A stretch of 64,000 nt of DNA, from NCBI RefSeq assembly GCF_000003195.3, contig NC_012870.2, positions 35,652,741 through 35,716,740 on the forward strand. Reading direction: 5' to 3'. A model generated the notes under the pieces. That model made no database searches and was not told the origin of the DNA. It saw only the letters and a list, made by a program, of their open reading frames with translations. Below, piece after piece: positions 32,654 to 43,365 of this stretch. Every line of letters starts with the position of its first letter. Position 1 is the stretch's first letter. This DNA comes from Sorghum bicolor. Lineage: Eukaryota; Streptophyta; Magnoliopsida; Poales; Poaceae. The position numbers and the translations under genes are program-made.

Positions 32654-33601
32654 TTCGTTACCACGGTAGGAATTTTATCCCTAGCTACATATATATTTTG
32701 CTTCGTCCTATCCACCAAAAAGCCAAAAAAAAATATATTGCTTAGACCTTTGTTTCAATCTGTTATTTTAGAGAGTTCGGTTAAGTCACAGTCCATTAGA
32801 GTCTTTGTTTTAGTTGCTGATCATTTATCCTTCGCGTGTTCTTTGTGCCTCTTTTATATCTAAAAATCCCCACAAAAAAAATCTCTATAGCCTATATCAT
32901 CCTTTGTGTTAACTTTGATCCTATCTAGCTACTGGTTGTTGTTTTATTTTTGTCTTTAGTTGTGCAAGTATCATAATCTGATCCCTGTTTTTAGTTCTAT
33001 ATAAAAAGAAAAAAAAGTGTGTCAAAAAAAGAAAAGAAAGTGCAAAAAAAAGTGAAGTGAAAAAGAAAAGTTGAGAAAGGTTCAGAGAGAAAATCTAAAA
33101 GATTAGTTGGTTTATGTGCACAAGTGCTGAAAGTTTCATATCAAGTTCTGCAACCAGTTTGCTATCTTTGTTTGGTGCAATATTTTGGTTGGGTCTGATT
33201 GCAACACTTGCATCCCAATCATACTCCTTGTTTGCATCAATTCTAAAATTTCTTTGCGTGTGTGTGATCTATTTATATACTTTGAATCTTTTGGTCAGCA
33301 CTAGGCAGAGTACTTCTAGTTTGGATCGTTACTTAACTTTACAACAACTAGAATTCAGATTGCATTCCTTGTGTTTTACTCCCCACCAAGCTCTACATAA
33401 AAACCATCGTAATCGGTACTCTCTGTTCTTGTATTCACCTCGCCATCACTTTCAGTTGCCACCACACATTTGTTTTCCTTGTAATCTGCAGTAGAGGAAT
33501 TCATAAGAGCTTTGGTGGTTAGAGAGGTGAGTTGTGAGAGCCACCAAATTTTCATATGCCACAAATACAAATTATTTGTATTCAGCTAACCTTACAGGAA
33601 G
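32654..33601 (+). other. 5' leader of element H
   Basis: A 950-bp leader without a supported gene. It includes an extreme A/G-rich stretch at 33001-33100 (repeated AAAAGAAAAG and GTGAAGTG words). An ORF at 33114-33494 shows no family features and I do not call it. Confidence 0.6.
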
Positions 33602-34363
33602 ATGGGTCAAGTAGAAATCAAAGATCGTGTTACCATAGCACAATTTAATAAACTCCGACAAAGCATGGAAGAAAAGCAAGAAAGGTTGACACAAGATCTC
33701 CAGAATCTTATGACTGAAATCAAAAGGCGTCGCCAACCTCATGATGGAGCAAGCAACCATGGTGAAGATGGAGATATGAGTGATAGAAGTGCTGCTAGTA
33801 GAAGCTCAAGGGAACAAGGAAGGAGGAACCGAGGTAGGGGAAGAGGTCAAGGTCGAAGAAATCATGTTGATGAAGAATCTGAAAAAGAGGATGATGATGA
33901 TCATTCTCAATATCGATATGGTCGCCGACATCGTAGAAGAGGCAATCATGAAGAAAGATTTGGCAAACTGAAATTTACCAAGCCAAAATTTGTTGCTGAA
34001 CCATCCACGAGGAACTTCTTTGGAGGAAGCAAATCAATCACCAAGTTTTCTGCTGAACCATCCATGGTGAAAGACTCAAGTAGAGGCTCGCGATCTAATT
34101 TTCAGGATACTTTTAGTGGAAAGAACACTACTGTCCCAAGTTCAAAACCAGCAGCATCAACCACTACTTCAGTGGGTTCTACATCCAGGAGTAGTGGAAT
34201 TCAGAGCTTCAAGTGTGGAGGCCATGGGCATATAAGTAAGGAATGCACCAATACTCAGGTGATCATTGTGAATGATGATGGAAAGTATGAATCAGCTAGT
34301 GAAGAGGAAATTGAGGAGGAAGCCCATGTAAACGAGGACCTTACTTGTTGTGAGTTTGAGTAA
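33602..34363 (+). pseudogene. gag of element H, apparently lacking the capsid core
   Basis: Starts MGQVEIKDRVTIAQ and ends TAA at 34361-34363. It contains a coiled-coil N-terminus, a long Arg/Gly-rich region (RRNRGRGRGQGRRN), KLKFTKPKFVAEPSTRN and a zinc knuckle CGGHGHISKEC. Two oddities stand out. The stretch between KLKFTKPKF and the Ser-rich linker is only a few residues, where CRM-type gag normally has its capsid core of well over 100 residues. The first zinc ligand is Ser (SFKC instead of CxxC). The protease follows in the same frame beyond a single TAA. This gag could hardly form particles unaided. Confidence 0.75.
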
Positions 34364-34680
34364 GGAGCTGCTCTTGTGGTGACTCAAATCTTGAGTGTTC
34401 AAATGAAAGAAGCTGAAAATGGGCAGCGACATAATTTATTTCAAACCAGAGCAAAGGTACATGATAAGGTGGTGAAGCTGATTATTGATGGAGGGAGCTG
34501 CCATAATCTTGCTAGTCGTGAGATGGCTGATAAACTTGGCCTGAAGCTGCTACGACACCCTCATCCATATCATGTACAGTGGCTGAATGATTCGGGAGAT
34601 ATCAAGATTGGATATAAAGTAAACATTCCATTCAAGATTGGTGAATATGTTGACACAGTAGAGTGTGATGTGGCGCCCAT
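34364..34680 (+). CDS. Protease of element H (interrupted by G)
   Basis: Same frame as gag, separated by one TAA. The active-site motif KLIIDGGSCHNLAS (D-G-G-S) is typical for the CRM clade. G entered at 34680, within the codon for Met/Val in VAPM; removing G and one CCCAT copy restores the frame exactly to the pol part at 54281. Confidence 0.8.
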
Positions 34681-35872
34681 TGTTGACGGTTCTTAAGTAT
34701 CAATTTTAATTATCAAATAAACAAGAGAAAGGACCAATATGCAACCAGCACATAGAATTAGGGTTTGATCTGACAGAATTCCACGAGTTTTGTTGTTTAT
34801 CTATTTCTGCAGGGGGTTATCAGGAAATAAGGAAGAAAGGCCAACATGTCAGGATTACATAGAGATATCAACGCACCGCGCAATTTTACATCATCTAGAA
34901 GACTCCAGAAGCCACGAGACCGAAGCGGAGGCGAAGCTGGGCCAGGCCCAGGGCGCCCGCCCTGGAAGCCTGGGCGCCCGCCCCCCTTCTGGAGCCAATT
35001 CAGGACTCCTTCGCTCGGGATATTCCACTGACCTATTGGATCAAGAAAAACATAGTACCACCTCGGCTATCGACCCAAAAACGCATAGAAGAAATGAAGA
35101 AATTATCATAGAGACTGAGGGGTGCCCTCGAAGGAAAACCTCTTCTCTAATTAATATTTCTTTTAGGCTTAGCAATCAATGTAAGGTAGAAATAGATCTT
35201 CTAGTTTCTACTAGATTGAGAGAGATAGAGTGGAGGTGTAGAGTGGAGGAAGCCCGGCCTGTCGGTGTCTACTCCAAGCTTGTACCTGCGGGATCAAGTT
35301 CTCCTAACCCGAAGCTTGCTCCTTGGATTCTTCAGTAATTCGACTTCTAAATTCTAGTAAGTTCTTGTTTTATTGTTCTTATGGTTTATGAGTTTACTTT
35401 ATTCTCTTCGCGTAGAGTTTAGAGTAATCATTGCTGGCGTAAACGTGGTGTTTAGGCTGGGGTACTCATAGATATTCCCTGACTAGCTGGACCGTGGTAG
35501 TAGTGAGGAACGTGACATTTCCGAGCTACCTTTGTAGATCACATCTCGTTAGCAGGAAGGATAGGGTTTATAGGTGCGGGTCGAACATCCTTTGTGGTGT
35601 CTAGATTCCGTTAGCCTCCCCATTAGAACAGTAGATCATCCTTACCAAGGTTAGAAGGAGACTACGGTTGTAGTCTTCTCTATTTATCACTCACATCGAA
35701 AGACATTCTTTGTGCCTAAAGGTTAGTAGTAATAGACCGGTTAGTCAGATGCACTCTTTCTCCTAGTGGTAAAAAAATAAATACGATACTCTGGATAATT
35801 TCCCGGGTGAAATGCTCACCGATATCCGTGCGCTTGCGGATCAATTCCTTATTGCGTTCCCAAATATCAACA
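34681..35872 (+). repeat. 5' LTR of element G, with its TATA box deleted
   Basis: Starts TGTTGACGGTT and ends ATATCAACA. The GC dyad pair is at 34951-34962 and 34972-34983. Compared with the 3' LTR it lacks 40 bp (53455-53494), including ACTATATAAG. The deletion lies between two GAAG repeats. The ORF at 34790-35338 is a read-through of the LTR. Confidence 0.95.
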
Positions 35873-35880
35873 AGCATTTC

Positions 35881-35897
35881 TGGCGCCGTTGCCGGGG
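35881..35897 (+). other. Primer-binding site of element G (tRNA-Asp)
   Basis: TGGCGCCGTTGCCGGGG, a perfect 17-nt match, 8 nt after the LTR. Confidence 0.93.
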
Positions 35898-36005
35898 AGA
35901 AAGACGGTTGCTGAGATAACCTATGTCTTGCTATTAGCTTGTATCTATACTTTTATCTTTTCTTATCTTTTATATTCTTTATTTATTTTTCTTTATTCTT
36001 ACCTT

Positions 36006-36130
36006 ATGGAAAACCAAAATTCTAAATCGATCCATGAGTCTGCAATCCCTTTAGCAACTGACCTTTTACCATGGGAATCATCACAGCCTATCCAAACATC
36101 CCAGTATAAGTTAAGTTCTAGGTTGATTGC
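36006..36130 (+). CDS. Gag-Pol N-terminus of element G (split by F)
   Basis: The native start is the ATG at 36006 (MENQNSKSIHES). It reads 41 codons to QYKLSSRLI, where F entered. The rest of the frame resumes at 46447-46452. I chose this ATG because it is the first after the PBS that stays in frame with gag. Confidence 0.8.
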
Positions 36131-37475
36131 TGTTGACGGTATTTATACCATGTTTTCTACTATCATAACCGTCAACATAAGACTCATTTTGGGAGAAAAC
36201 AACCAAACAAAGTAGTAATATAGGTACATATAACCTAGTTCCACATGTACATGCTACTATTTGGTTGCAGGAGTAAGAACAGGTACTTTTCAAGGGTCCA
36301 AACACTAAGAAGGGGTGAATAACTAAAGATCAGTGACACCAGTAACCAAGACAACATTATAGTCATGAAGAGGAAGACATGTAGGACAGGGCTGACACCC
36401 TAACCCCATAGAATTGGGGTCGGGCGACCCCACTTTGGTGGATCCCACAGGTCAGCTCAACTCCACCGACATCAGAGAGCCTCCAGGACACTGCAGGTGG
36501 GCCCAACCAGCCAGATAGGGGGTCGGCCGACCCCACTTCATGGCGGTTCCAGGGTCGGTTGGCCTCCCACCGACCTTGCCCACATGTTGCACATGTTAGT
36601 TTGCCTCTACCGTTGATCAGATGGCGGTTGTGAAGTCGGTTTGATCCAATGGTGCATGATGAAGATGACGCGGATCGCTGACGTGGCACCGGAGTAGCCC
36701 CTACTCCATCTCCCACTATAAATACCCCCTATTCCTTCACTTAAGAGTCATGTATCTTAGGAGTAAACTACTTTAGTAGCTTAGTGATATCATAGTGAGT
36801 AGAGAGTGAGGAGTTCCAAGGAGGGGTCCCGGCTTGTCGGGAGTCTTCTTCGCGGAGCACCTCAGCGGAAGCAGGTCTTCTTGTAAGTCTTACTTCTGAG
36901 TCTTTTCTAGTATTTAATATTTGGTCTGGTACTTTAAGTATAAGAATCCTTTACTGGCACATTGCTTGATCTTGAGTGCTTTTAGCTTTAGCTAAGCTTA
37001 GGGTAGCAAGAGCTAGTTTAGACGTGGTGTCTAGACTACTTCTTGCCAGTGTGGACTCCTTGTCGCAGTTGTGTAGACACCTAGTGTGAGAGTGACAGTC
37101 CTCGCTAGGCGGAAAGTTCCTCGCATCTGTTGTAGGCAAGTTGCAAATAATAGTTGGGCTGAGCAGGGTAGTCGCTTAGGAGACGAGGAGGTGAAAAACT
37201 TCGTTAACTCAATCCTCCTTTTCGGGTATCGCCCTCAGTAAAGAGTTAGGTGAAAAACCTTGACTATACTTAATTACCAAGACCAGTCATTAATACTAGT
37301 TAGACCTCTCTACCCCATTATCCTAGACCCTTTGATCATCACCTAACGATCTAAAGCCTAGTTAATTCACTTCGCGTTCCCCGTGGAAATCACGATACCT
37401 GGAATACTCCCGGTGAAGGCTACATTGACTACCGTACGCTTGCGGTATAACCGTTTGCCACTTCTGGTGTCAACA
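36131..37475 (+). repeat. 5' LTR of element F
   Basis: GC dyads GGGGTCGGGCGACCCC at 36416-36431 and GGGGTCGGCCGACCCC at 36519-36534 precede the TATA box CTATAAATA at 36717-36725. Near the start, ACGGT...ACCGTCAAC forms an inverted repeat (36135-36175). Confidence 0.95.
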
Positions 37476-37482
37476 AGCTTTC

Positions 37483-37499
37483 TGGCGCCGTTGCCGGGG
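37483..37499 (+). other. Primer-binding site of element F (tRNA-Asp)
   Basis: TGGCGCCGTTGCCGGGG, perfect, 7 nt after the LTR. Confidence 0.93.
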
Positions 37500-37620
37500 A
37501 ACGGTAGCTGTTTTAACTAGGACAAAAAAAAAATTGTTAAGTTATCTTTGTTTGATTTAAAACTTTATACACATATCCAAATGGATCAAACAACCCTCTT
37601 CGATTACGCTGCTCCAACGG

Positions 37621-37760
37621 GTCTCATAGCGATGGTTCAGGAGAGTTCATCAAAAGCCATTTTGGCCTGTCACTATGAGCTTCGCCAGCGAGTTCATCAA
37701 AAGCCATTTTGGCCTGTCACTATGAGCTTCGCCCGAGTCTCATAGCGATGGTTCAGGAGA
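37621..37760 (+). repeat. 116-bp tandem-type rearrangement in the gag start of F
   Basis: GTCTCATAGCGATGGTTCAG occurs at 37621 and again at 37737. Between them a 47-bp unit (starting GTTCATCAAAAGCC) is present nearly twice, at 37645 and 37692. The 116-bp offset shifts the frame by two, separating the first ATG (37581) from the Gag-Pol frame. Confidence 0.9.
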
Positions 37761-40700
37761 ATCCCTTTTCGGGAGAAGGAGATGAAAGTCCTTACACACA
37801 CCTACGAGATTTCGAACAACTTTGTTCATGCATCCACATCCAAGGGATGAGGCGAGTTACCCTCAAGTGGAAGCTCTTTCCATTCTCTTTGACGGGAAAG
37901 GCCAGACGGTGGTACACTCGCTATGTAGGTAGTGTAGGAGGAGAATGGGAAAAGCTGCAAGCCAAATTCTGCCTCACCTACTTTCCCATCTCTAGAATAG
38001 CTCGTCTCCGTAGAGAAGTCCTAGACTTCAAGCAAGAAGGGAAGGAGTCTCTAGGTGCGGCCTGGGCGCGTCTCACCGACTTAACATCATCTGGCCCAGA
38101 CTTAGGTATAACCGAGCCAATTCTTATGCAACATTTTTACCTCGGACTTAGCCAACAATCCGCACAATTCCTTGATTTAGCCTCCAAGGGAGCATTCCTT
38201 CATTTACCTATCAGTGAAGGTAAGGCCATTCTTGGGACTATTCTCGAGAATACCCCTTACACTGATGATCATATTGAAGCTCCTGAGGAAGATCGAACTC
38301 CTAGGGATGAACCTTCGACAGCCAAAACTCCTTTAGCCGCAACCCAAGCTGTCGAACCTGAACCAATACCACAAGCACCTCCAAGGGAAGAAGTAATTCA
38401 TCCCTTGGATTACCCACTTAACATCGAGACTGATCTATTTGCCGATTTTGGCAATGTCTCGAATCAACCTGTGCAAAGGAGATCTACAGCACGCAGAGCT
38501 CCGAATAGCCATATCCCAGCTCATCTTGAGGCTGGTTACCTCAGGGCAACTGCCCAAGAACTCACGGCTATTATGAGTAATGAATGGGTTAGAGAAGCTG
38601 AGACATCATCTGATGTCATCAAACTTCTTTCGAGTTTTACACCCATTCCCTGTGTCATAAACTCCACTCCTATAGAATCCCTTTATGACCCTGCTGTAGG
38701 AGTAAGCCTAATGTCCAAATCATTAGTACTGACACTCCTAGGCGAGGAACCATTAACCCCGACCAGCAAATTTCTTAAATTACCCTCTGGGGAAATGGTC
38801 GAGAGTTGTGGGATTGCGCAGAATATTCCTGTCTCCATTAACAAAGTCAACATTCTGCTAAACTTCTTTATCTTTGATATGAAAGAAGTTGACTTGTTAA
38901 TCGGGCACCCCATCATGAGGTTCCTAAATGGATTTCATGAAGGGCGTCTCAAGGGTAACCTCGGGAAGGGCTTAGACCTTTCTATGCCTTTTGCCGGCTC
39001 TATTAATTCTAAAGCCGAGACCCCGCCCGAGCCTGACCCAATAAAGGAGGTGATGTCGGCATCTCTTCTGGACGCTTCTCAGCCTGACTTAGAAGAAGAC
39101 GCCGAAAACTTCATCCAAGAAGAAGAGAACAAATTAGAAGAACCATTAGACTTGGATGAATCTAAACCACCACCAAAACCCTCTATAGAACTTAAGCCAC
39201 TTCCCTCTGGACTTAAGTACGCCTTCCTTAATGGTGATAGAGAGACTCCGGTAATCATTAGTGATCAACTGACAGAAGAAGAAGTCACCAAACTCATCAT
39301 CGTCTTAGAAGAACGCCGCTCTGTCTTAGGATACTCGTTAGAAGACCTTAAGGGAATTAGTCCTGCACTCTGCACTCATCGCATCCCTATCGAACCCGAT
39401 GCTATACCTTCCAGGGAGCCTCAGAGAAGGCTAAATAATGCGATGAGAGAAGTTGTGAAGAAAGAGGTCTTAAAACTATTGCATGCGGGCATAATCTACC
39501 CTGTTCCGAACAGTGAATGGGTCAGCCCCGTTCAAGTAGTTCCTAAGAAAGGAGGAATGACGGTCGTTAAAAATGACAACAATGAACTCATTCCTCAACG
39601 GACTGTCACGGGATGGAGAATGTGCATAGACTACCGAAAACTTAACAAGGCCACTAAGAAAGACCACTTTCCGTTGCCATTCATCGATGAGATGCTGGAA
39701 CGGTTAGCCAAACACTCTTTCTTCTGCTTCCTTGATGGGTATTCGGGTTACCATCAAATCCCAATCCATCCCGACGACCAAAGTAAGACTACATTCACAT
39801 GCCCCTACGGAACATATGCATATAGGCGCATGTCTTTTGGCCTATGCAATGCTCCTGCCTCTTTTCAAAGGTGCATGATGTCCATCTTCTCCGATATGAT
39901 CGAGGAAATCATGGAAGTTTTCATGGACGACTTCTCCGTCTATGGGAAAACTTTTGATGATTGCCTAAAGAACCTGGACCGAGTCTTACAAAGGTGCCAA
40001 GAGAAGCACTTGATCTTGAACTGGGAAAAGTGCCATTTTATGGTTCGAGAAGGGATAGTGTTAGGACATAGAGTGTCCGAACGTGGGATAGAGGTAGATA
40101 GAGCTAAAATTGAAGTTATAGAACAGCTCCCTCCTCCCACAAATGTTAGGGGCGTCCGTAGCTTTCTTGGCCATGCAGGCTTTTATAGAAGGTTCATACA
40201 AGATTTCTCTCAAATTGCTAGACCTTTAACAAACCTGTTAGCTAAGGATGCACCCTTTGATTTTAATGATGAGTGCTTGGATTCCTTTTACTATCTTAAG
40301 AAAGCACTTATCTCTGCACCAATCATTCAACCCCCTGATTGGTCGCTACCTTTTGAGATAATGTGTGATGCTAGTGATTACGCTGTAGGTGCTGTCTTAG
40401 GACAGACTAAAGATAAGAAGCATCACGCAATATCTTATGCTAGCAAAACACTAACAGGACCACAGCTGAATTATGCAACAACTGAAAAAGAACTGTTGGC
40501 TGTAGTGTTTGCTATAGACAAGTTTAGATCTTATTTAGTTGGAGCAAAGGTGATTGTTTACTCCGATCACGCAGCTCTAAAATACTTGCTCACTAAAAAA
40601 GATGCTAAACCAAGATTAATAAGATGGATCCTACTACTCCAAGAATTTGACTTAGAAATTAGAGATAAAAAGGGAGTAGAAAACTCGGTAGCCGATCACT

Positions 40701-42079
40701 TGTCTAGGATGCAAATCGAGGATAAACAGGATCCACCTATCAACGACTACCTTCGAGACGACACACTCCTCCGAGTTTCAGAAGCCTACCCATGGTATGC
40801 AAACATAGTCAACTACCTGGCGTCCGGATACATACCATCTGGGGTAGACAAGAAGAAGCTTGTTAAAGAGAGTAGGGTGCACCTATGGGACGATCCTTAC
40901 CTCTACAGAGTCTGTCAAGATGGCATACTCAGGAGATGTGTTCCCATGGACGAAGCAGTAAAAATAATGGAAAAATGCCATGGGGCAGAGTACGGAGGCC
41001 ACTATGGAGCATTCAGGACCCATGCCAAGATATGGCAGAGTGGATTCTACTGGCCTACCATGTACGAAGATACAAAAAACTTTGTGAGGAGATGTGCAAG
41101 GTGTCAGAAGCATGGGACCATCAATACTCGTGATGCAATGCCACTCACAAACAACTTACAAGTCGAGATATTCGATGCTTGGGGCATAGACTACATGGGG
41201 CCATTCCCTTTGTCACAAGGGTGTGAGTACATCCTAGTGGCAGTAGACTATGTGTCCAAGTGGGTCGAAGCAATGCCCTGCAGAGCAGCCGACTCTACAC
41301 ATTCGATAAAGATGTTCAAGGAAGTCATATTTCCACGCTTCGGCACCCCCAGACTAGTTATCAGTGATGGAGGGAGCCACTTCATTGACAGAAGATTCCG
41401 ACGGTTCTTAGCTAAAGTGGGGATAAGGCACAACATTGGAACACCCTATCACCCTCAAACGAGCGGACAAGCAGAAACATCTAACAAACAAATCAAGAAC
41501 ATTCTGCAGAAGACTGTCACTAAGATGGGAACCGGCTGGAAAAGCCATCTACCAGATGCACTTTGGCCATATAGGACCGCATACAAGACCCCAATTGGTA
41601 TGACACCATACCAACTTGTATACGGTAAGACATGCCATCTACCGGTAGAGCTAGAGCATAGAGCTCACTGGGCAATCAAGAAATGGAACATGGATTTGCC
41701 CTCGGCCGGAAGAAATAGAAAGCTCCAAATCTCTGAACTAGAAGAATGGAGAGATAAAGCCTATCACAATGCCAGGATCTACAAAGAGAGAACAAAAAGA
41801 TGGCATGATAAAAGGATCAAGCAAAAGGAATTTCATCCTGGGGATAAGGTTCTCATGTTCAACTCAAGGGTCAAGTTATTTGGCCATGGAAAGCTAAGGA
41901 GCAAATGGGAAGGACCATTCTTCGTTGTTGACGCCGCGACTCATGGAGCGGTAACGCTGCGGGACGACAACGGCAACACCTTTAAGGTAAATGGTCATCG
42001 TCTTAAAGTTTTCCATGAACATGAACCTTTAGAAGAAGAAGTTGATATGATAGAATTTGAATCTGACACAAAGTCTTAA
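37709..42079 (+). CDS. Gag-Pol polyprotein of element F
   Basis: 1456 codons without a stop. In order: Gag core ([13 protein letters not shown], about residues 15-170), a protease-like domain with [12 protein letters not shown] and DLLIGHPIM (about 310-400), RT with HAGIIYPVP and active site FMDD at residues 738-741, RNase H starting [14 protein letters not shown], then integrase with the HHCC finger, [17 protein letters not shown] and [11 protein letters not shown] (D, D, E). The catalytic triplet of the protease is not canonical. The natural start is probably ATG 37581 (MDQTTLFDYAAP), now out of frame because of the 116-bp rearrangement; the ATG at 37709 lies inside the rearranged segment. 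Confidence 0.93.
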   Translation: MACHYELRPSLIAMVQENPFSGEGDESPYTHLRDFEQLCSCIHIQGMRRVTLKWKLFPFSLTGKARRWYTRYVGSVGGEWEKLQAKFCLTYFPISRIARLRREVLDFKQEGKESLGAAWARLTDLTSSGPDLGITEPILMQHFYLGLSQQSAQFLDLASKGAFLHLPISEGKAILGTILENTPYTDDHIEAPEEDRTPRDEPSTAKTPLAATQAVEPEPIPQAPPREEVIHPLDYPLNIETDLFADFGNVSNQPVQRRSTARRAPNSHIPAHLEAGYLRATAQELTAIMSNEWVREAETSSDVIKLLSSFTPIPCVINSTPIESLYDPAVGVSLMSKSLVLTLLGEEPLTPTSKFLKLPSGEMVESCGIAQNIPVSINKVNILLNFFIFDMKEVDLLIGHPIMRFLNGFHEGRLKGNLGKGLDLSMPFAGSINSKAETPPEPDPIKEVMSASLLDASQPDLEEDAENFIQEEENKLEEPLDLDESKPPPKPSIELKPLPSGLKYAFLNGDRETPVIISDQLTEEEVTKLIIVLEERRSVLGYSLEDLKGISPALCTHRIPIEPDAIPSREPQRRLNNAMREVVKKEVLKLLHAGIIYPVPNSEWVSPVQVVPKKGGMTVVKNDNNELIPQRTVTGWRMCIDYRKLNKATKKDHFPLPFIDEMLERLAKHSFFCFLDGYSGYHQIPIHPDDQSKTTFTCPYGTYAYRRMSFGLCNAPASFQRCMMSIFSDMIEEIMEVFMDDFSVYGKTFDDCLKNLDRVLQRCQEKHLILNWEKCHFMVREGIVLGHRVSERGIEVDRAKIEVIEQLPPPTNVRGVRSFLGHAGFYRRFIQDFSQIARPLTNLLAKDAPFDFNDECLDSFYYLKKALISAPIIQPPDWSLPFEIMCDASDYAVGAVLGQTKDKKHHAISYASKTLTGPQLNYATTEKELLAVVFAIDKFRSYLVGAKVIVYSDHAALKYLLTKKDAKPRLIRWILLLQEFDLEIRDKKGVENSVADHLSRMQIEDKQDPPINDYLRDDTLLRVSEAYPWYANIVNYLASGYIPSGVDKKKLVKESRVHLWDDPYLYRVCQDGILRRCVPMDEAVKIMEKCHGAEYGGHYGAFRTHAKIWQSGFYWPTMYEDTKNFVRRCARCQKHGTINTRDAMPLTNNLQVEIFDAWGIDYMGPFPLSQGCEYILVAVDYVSKWVEAMPCRAADSTHSIKMFKEVIFPRFGTPRLVISDGGSHFIDRRFRRFLAKVGIRHNIGTPYHPQTSGQAETSNKQIKNILQKTVTKMGTGWKSHLPDALWPYRTAYKTPIGMTPYQLVYGKTCHLPVELEHRAHWAIKKWNMDLPSAGRNRKLQISELEEWRDKAYHNARIYKERTKRWHDKRIKQKEFHPGDKVLMFNSRVKLFGHGKLRSKWEGPFFVVDAATHGAVTLRDDNGNTFKVNGHRLKVFHEHEPLEEEVDMIEFESDTKS

Positions 42080-42558
42080 AATCCACATGTCCTTCTTTTT
42101 ACCCCTTTTTGTTTAAATAATTGCTAAATCAATATATTTAGTTCCTTTTTGTTTTGAAATAGGTTTGTAAAGGGTTTTAGATGACGTAGGATCAAAGTTG
42201 GGCCGCCGAACACCCCAAATGGGGGTCGGCCGACCCCTCTTCTAGGGGTTTTGGCCCAAGGGGGGATAGGTTTAGAAAGAGGGGAATGAATAGAGTTCGG
42301 TGCTGAAATTCAAAATTCAAAATCCTGAAATATAGGGGTCGCCCGACCCCAATATTTTGAGTTTTGAAATCCCCTGGAGTCTCGGATCGTCCCTCAAACG
42401 TTCCACGACGCTCCTTTTCAAAATTCAAACTCTCAGGCTCCAAGCACATCTATTTATCCCCCCTCTTCTTCTTCTTCCTCCTCTCAATTCATTCCTTCTC
42501 ATCTTCACCTCGAACCAGACTCTCCTAGACTCCATTCCTTGCCAAGAGATTCATCTCC
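42080..42558 (+). promoter_or_regulatory. Internal region with candidate second promoter, element F
   Basis: No ORF. GC dyads GGGGTCGGCCGACCCC at 42222-42237 and GGGGTCGCCCGACCCC at 42335-42350 match those of the LTR. TATTTAT at 42451-42457 lies 108 bp before the ATG of the third ORF, followed by a CT-rich leader. Confidence 0.55.
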
Positions 42559-43365
42559 ATGGCTCCTCCAACTAAATCTTCCAACCAAGCCATTCGCTCC
42601 AACTCCCCACGTCCGCAAAGGTCTCTAACTGAGAGCCTGGAGCTTGCCCTAGCCGTCAACGTGCTGGAGCCTGAACCACTAGCCATGGTGCCGCCGGCTG
42701 GAGGGCCGACGGGCCCCATGTGGGGGTCGCCCGACCCCAAGAGGGGTCGCCCGACCTCGCCCCGGGTGACGCAGCGCTCCGCGTCGGCCTCTCGTTCGCT
42801 CACACCACGCAGGGGCATCGGCAAGTCCCCTGCTCGAGCCGTAACGCCGGTTCGACCTACCACGGGCCAACTTGCGCTGCGGGAGAAGGCGCCGATGGCC
42901 ACCAAGCAGGCCATCACCATCTCCTCCGACACGATCCACACCTCTTCCTACTCGCCGTCCACCCCAACCTTTTGGAGGAACCACCAAGTGGTGGGCGGTG
43001 GGCCGGGAAAGGGGAAGGTGCTGATCCCGCCGTTGAACTCTAAGGAAAAGATGGAGTTGCGAGAGTCCTTTGACTCGTCAGCAAGTCCATCCATCCGGCG
43101 GAAGATGGATCCACCTCCGATCAACGGTGCGCCTGGCAAATACGAAGAAGATCCAGAAAAAGGCGACATCGAGAAGCTCCTGGAAGTCACAGCTAGCCTT
43201 AGAAAGAAAAATAGGATCTTAGAGGAGACAGTGTCGGAGCTCAGGATGGAGAATCTTGAGTTAGAAGATCACTTCCGCCACCTGCGCATTAGCACCAGCG
43301 CTAAAATCAAGCGTTTGGCACAAGCAATTGGGCGGGAGGATCTCCTCAAACCTCCATCTCCCTAA
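42559..43365 (+). CDS. Third ORF (post-pol, coiled-coil protein) of element F
   Basis: Intact 268 codons starting MAPPTKSSNQAIRS. The N-terminal two thirds are Pro/Ser/Arg-rich and disordered in appearance. The C-terminus (about residues 195-265) is a heptad-rich helix: IEKLLEVTASLRKKNRILEE, then VSELRMENLELEDHF, ending basic. No signal peptide or membrane segment. It contains two of the GGGGTCGCCCGACC dyads (42723 and 42743) within the coding sequence. Similar position and tail to ORF3 of G and E. Possible roles are nucleic-acid binding or regulation; no function can be assigned. Confidence 0.7.
   Translation: MAPPTKSSNQAIRSNSPRPQRSLTESLELALAVNVLEPEPLAMVPPAGGPTGPMWGSPDPKRGRPTSPRVTQRSASASRSLTPRRGIGKSPARAVTPVRPTTGQLALREKAPMATKQAITISSDTIHTSSYSPSTPTFWRNHQVVGGGPGKGKVLIPPLNSKEKMELRESFDSSASPSIRRKMDPPPINGAPGKYEEDPEKGDIEKLLEVTASLRKKNRILEETVSELRMENLELEDHFRHLRISTSAKIKRLAQAIGREDLLKPPSP

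Noticed and set aside
33114..33494. 126-codon frame in the leader of H
   Set aside because: It precedes gag, has mixed composition and no recognisable family; probably chance.
34790..35338. 182-codon frame, repeated at 53153-53741
   Set aside because: Both lie wholly in the LTRs of G and change with the 40-bp deletion; no family features.
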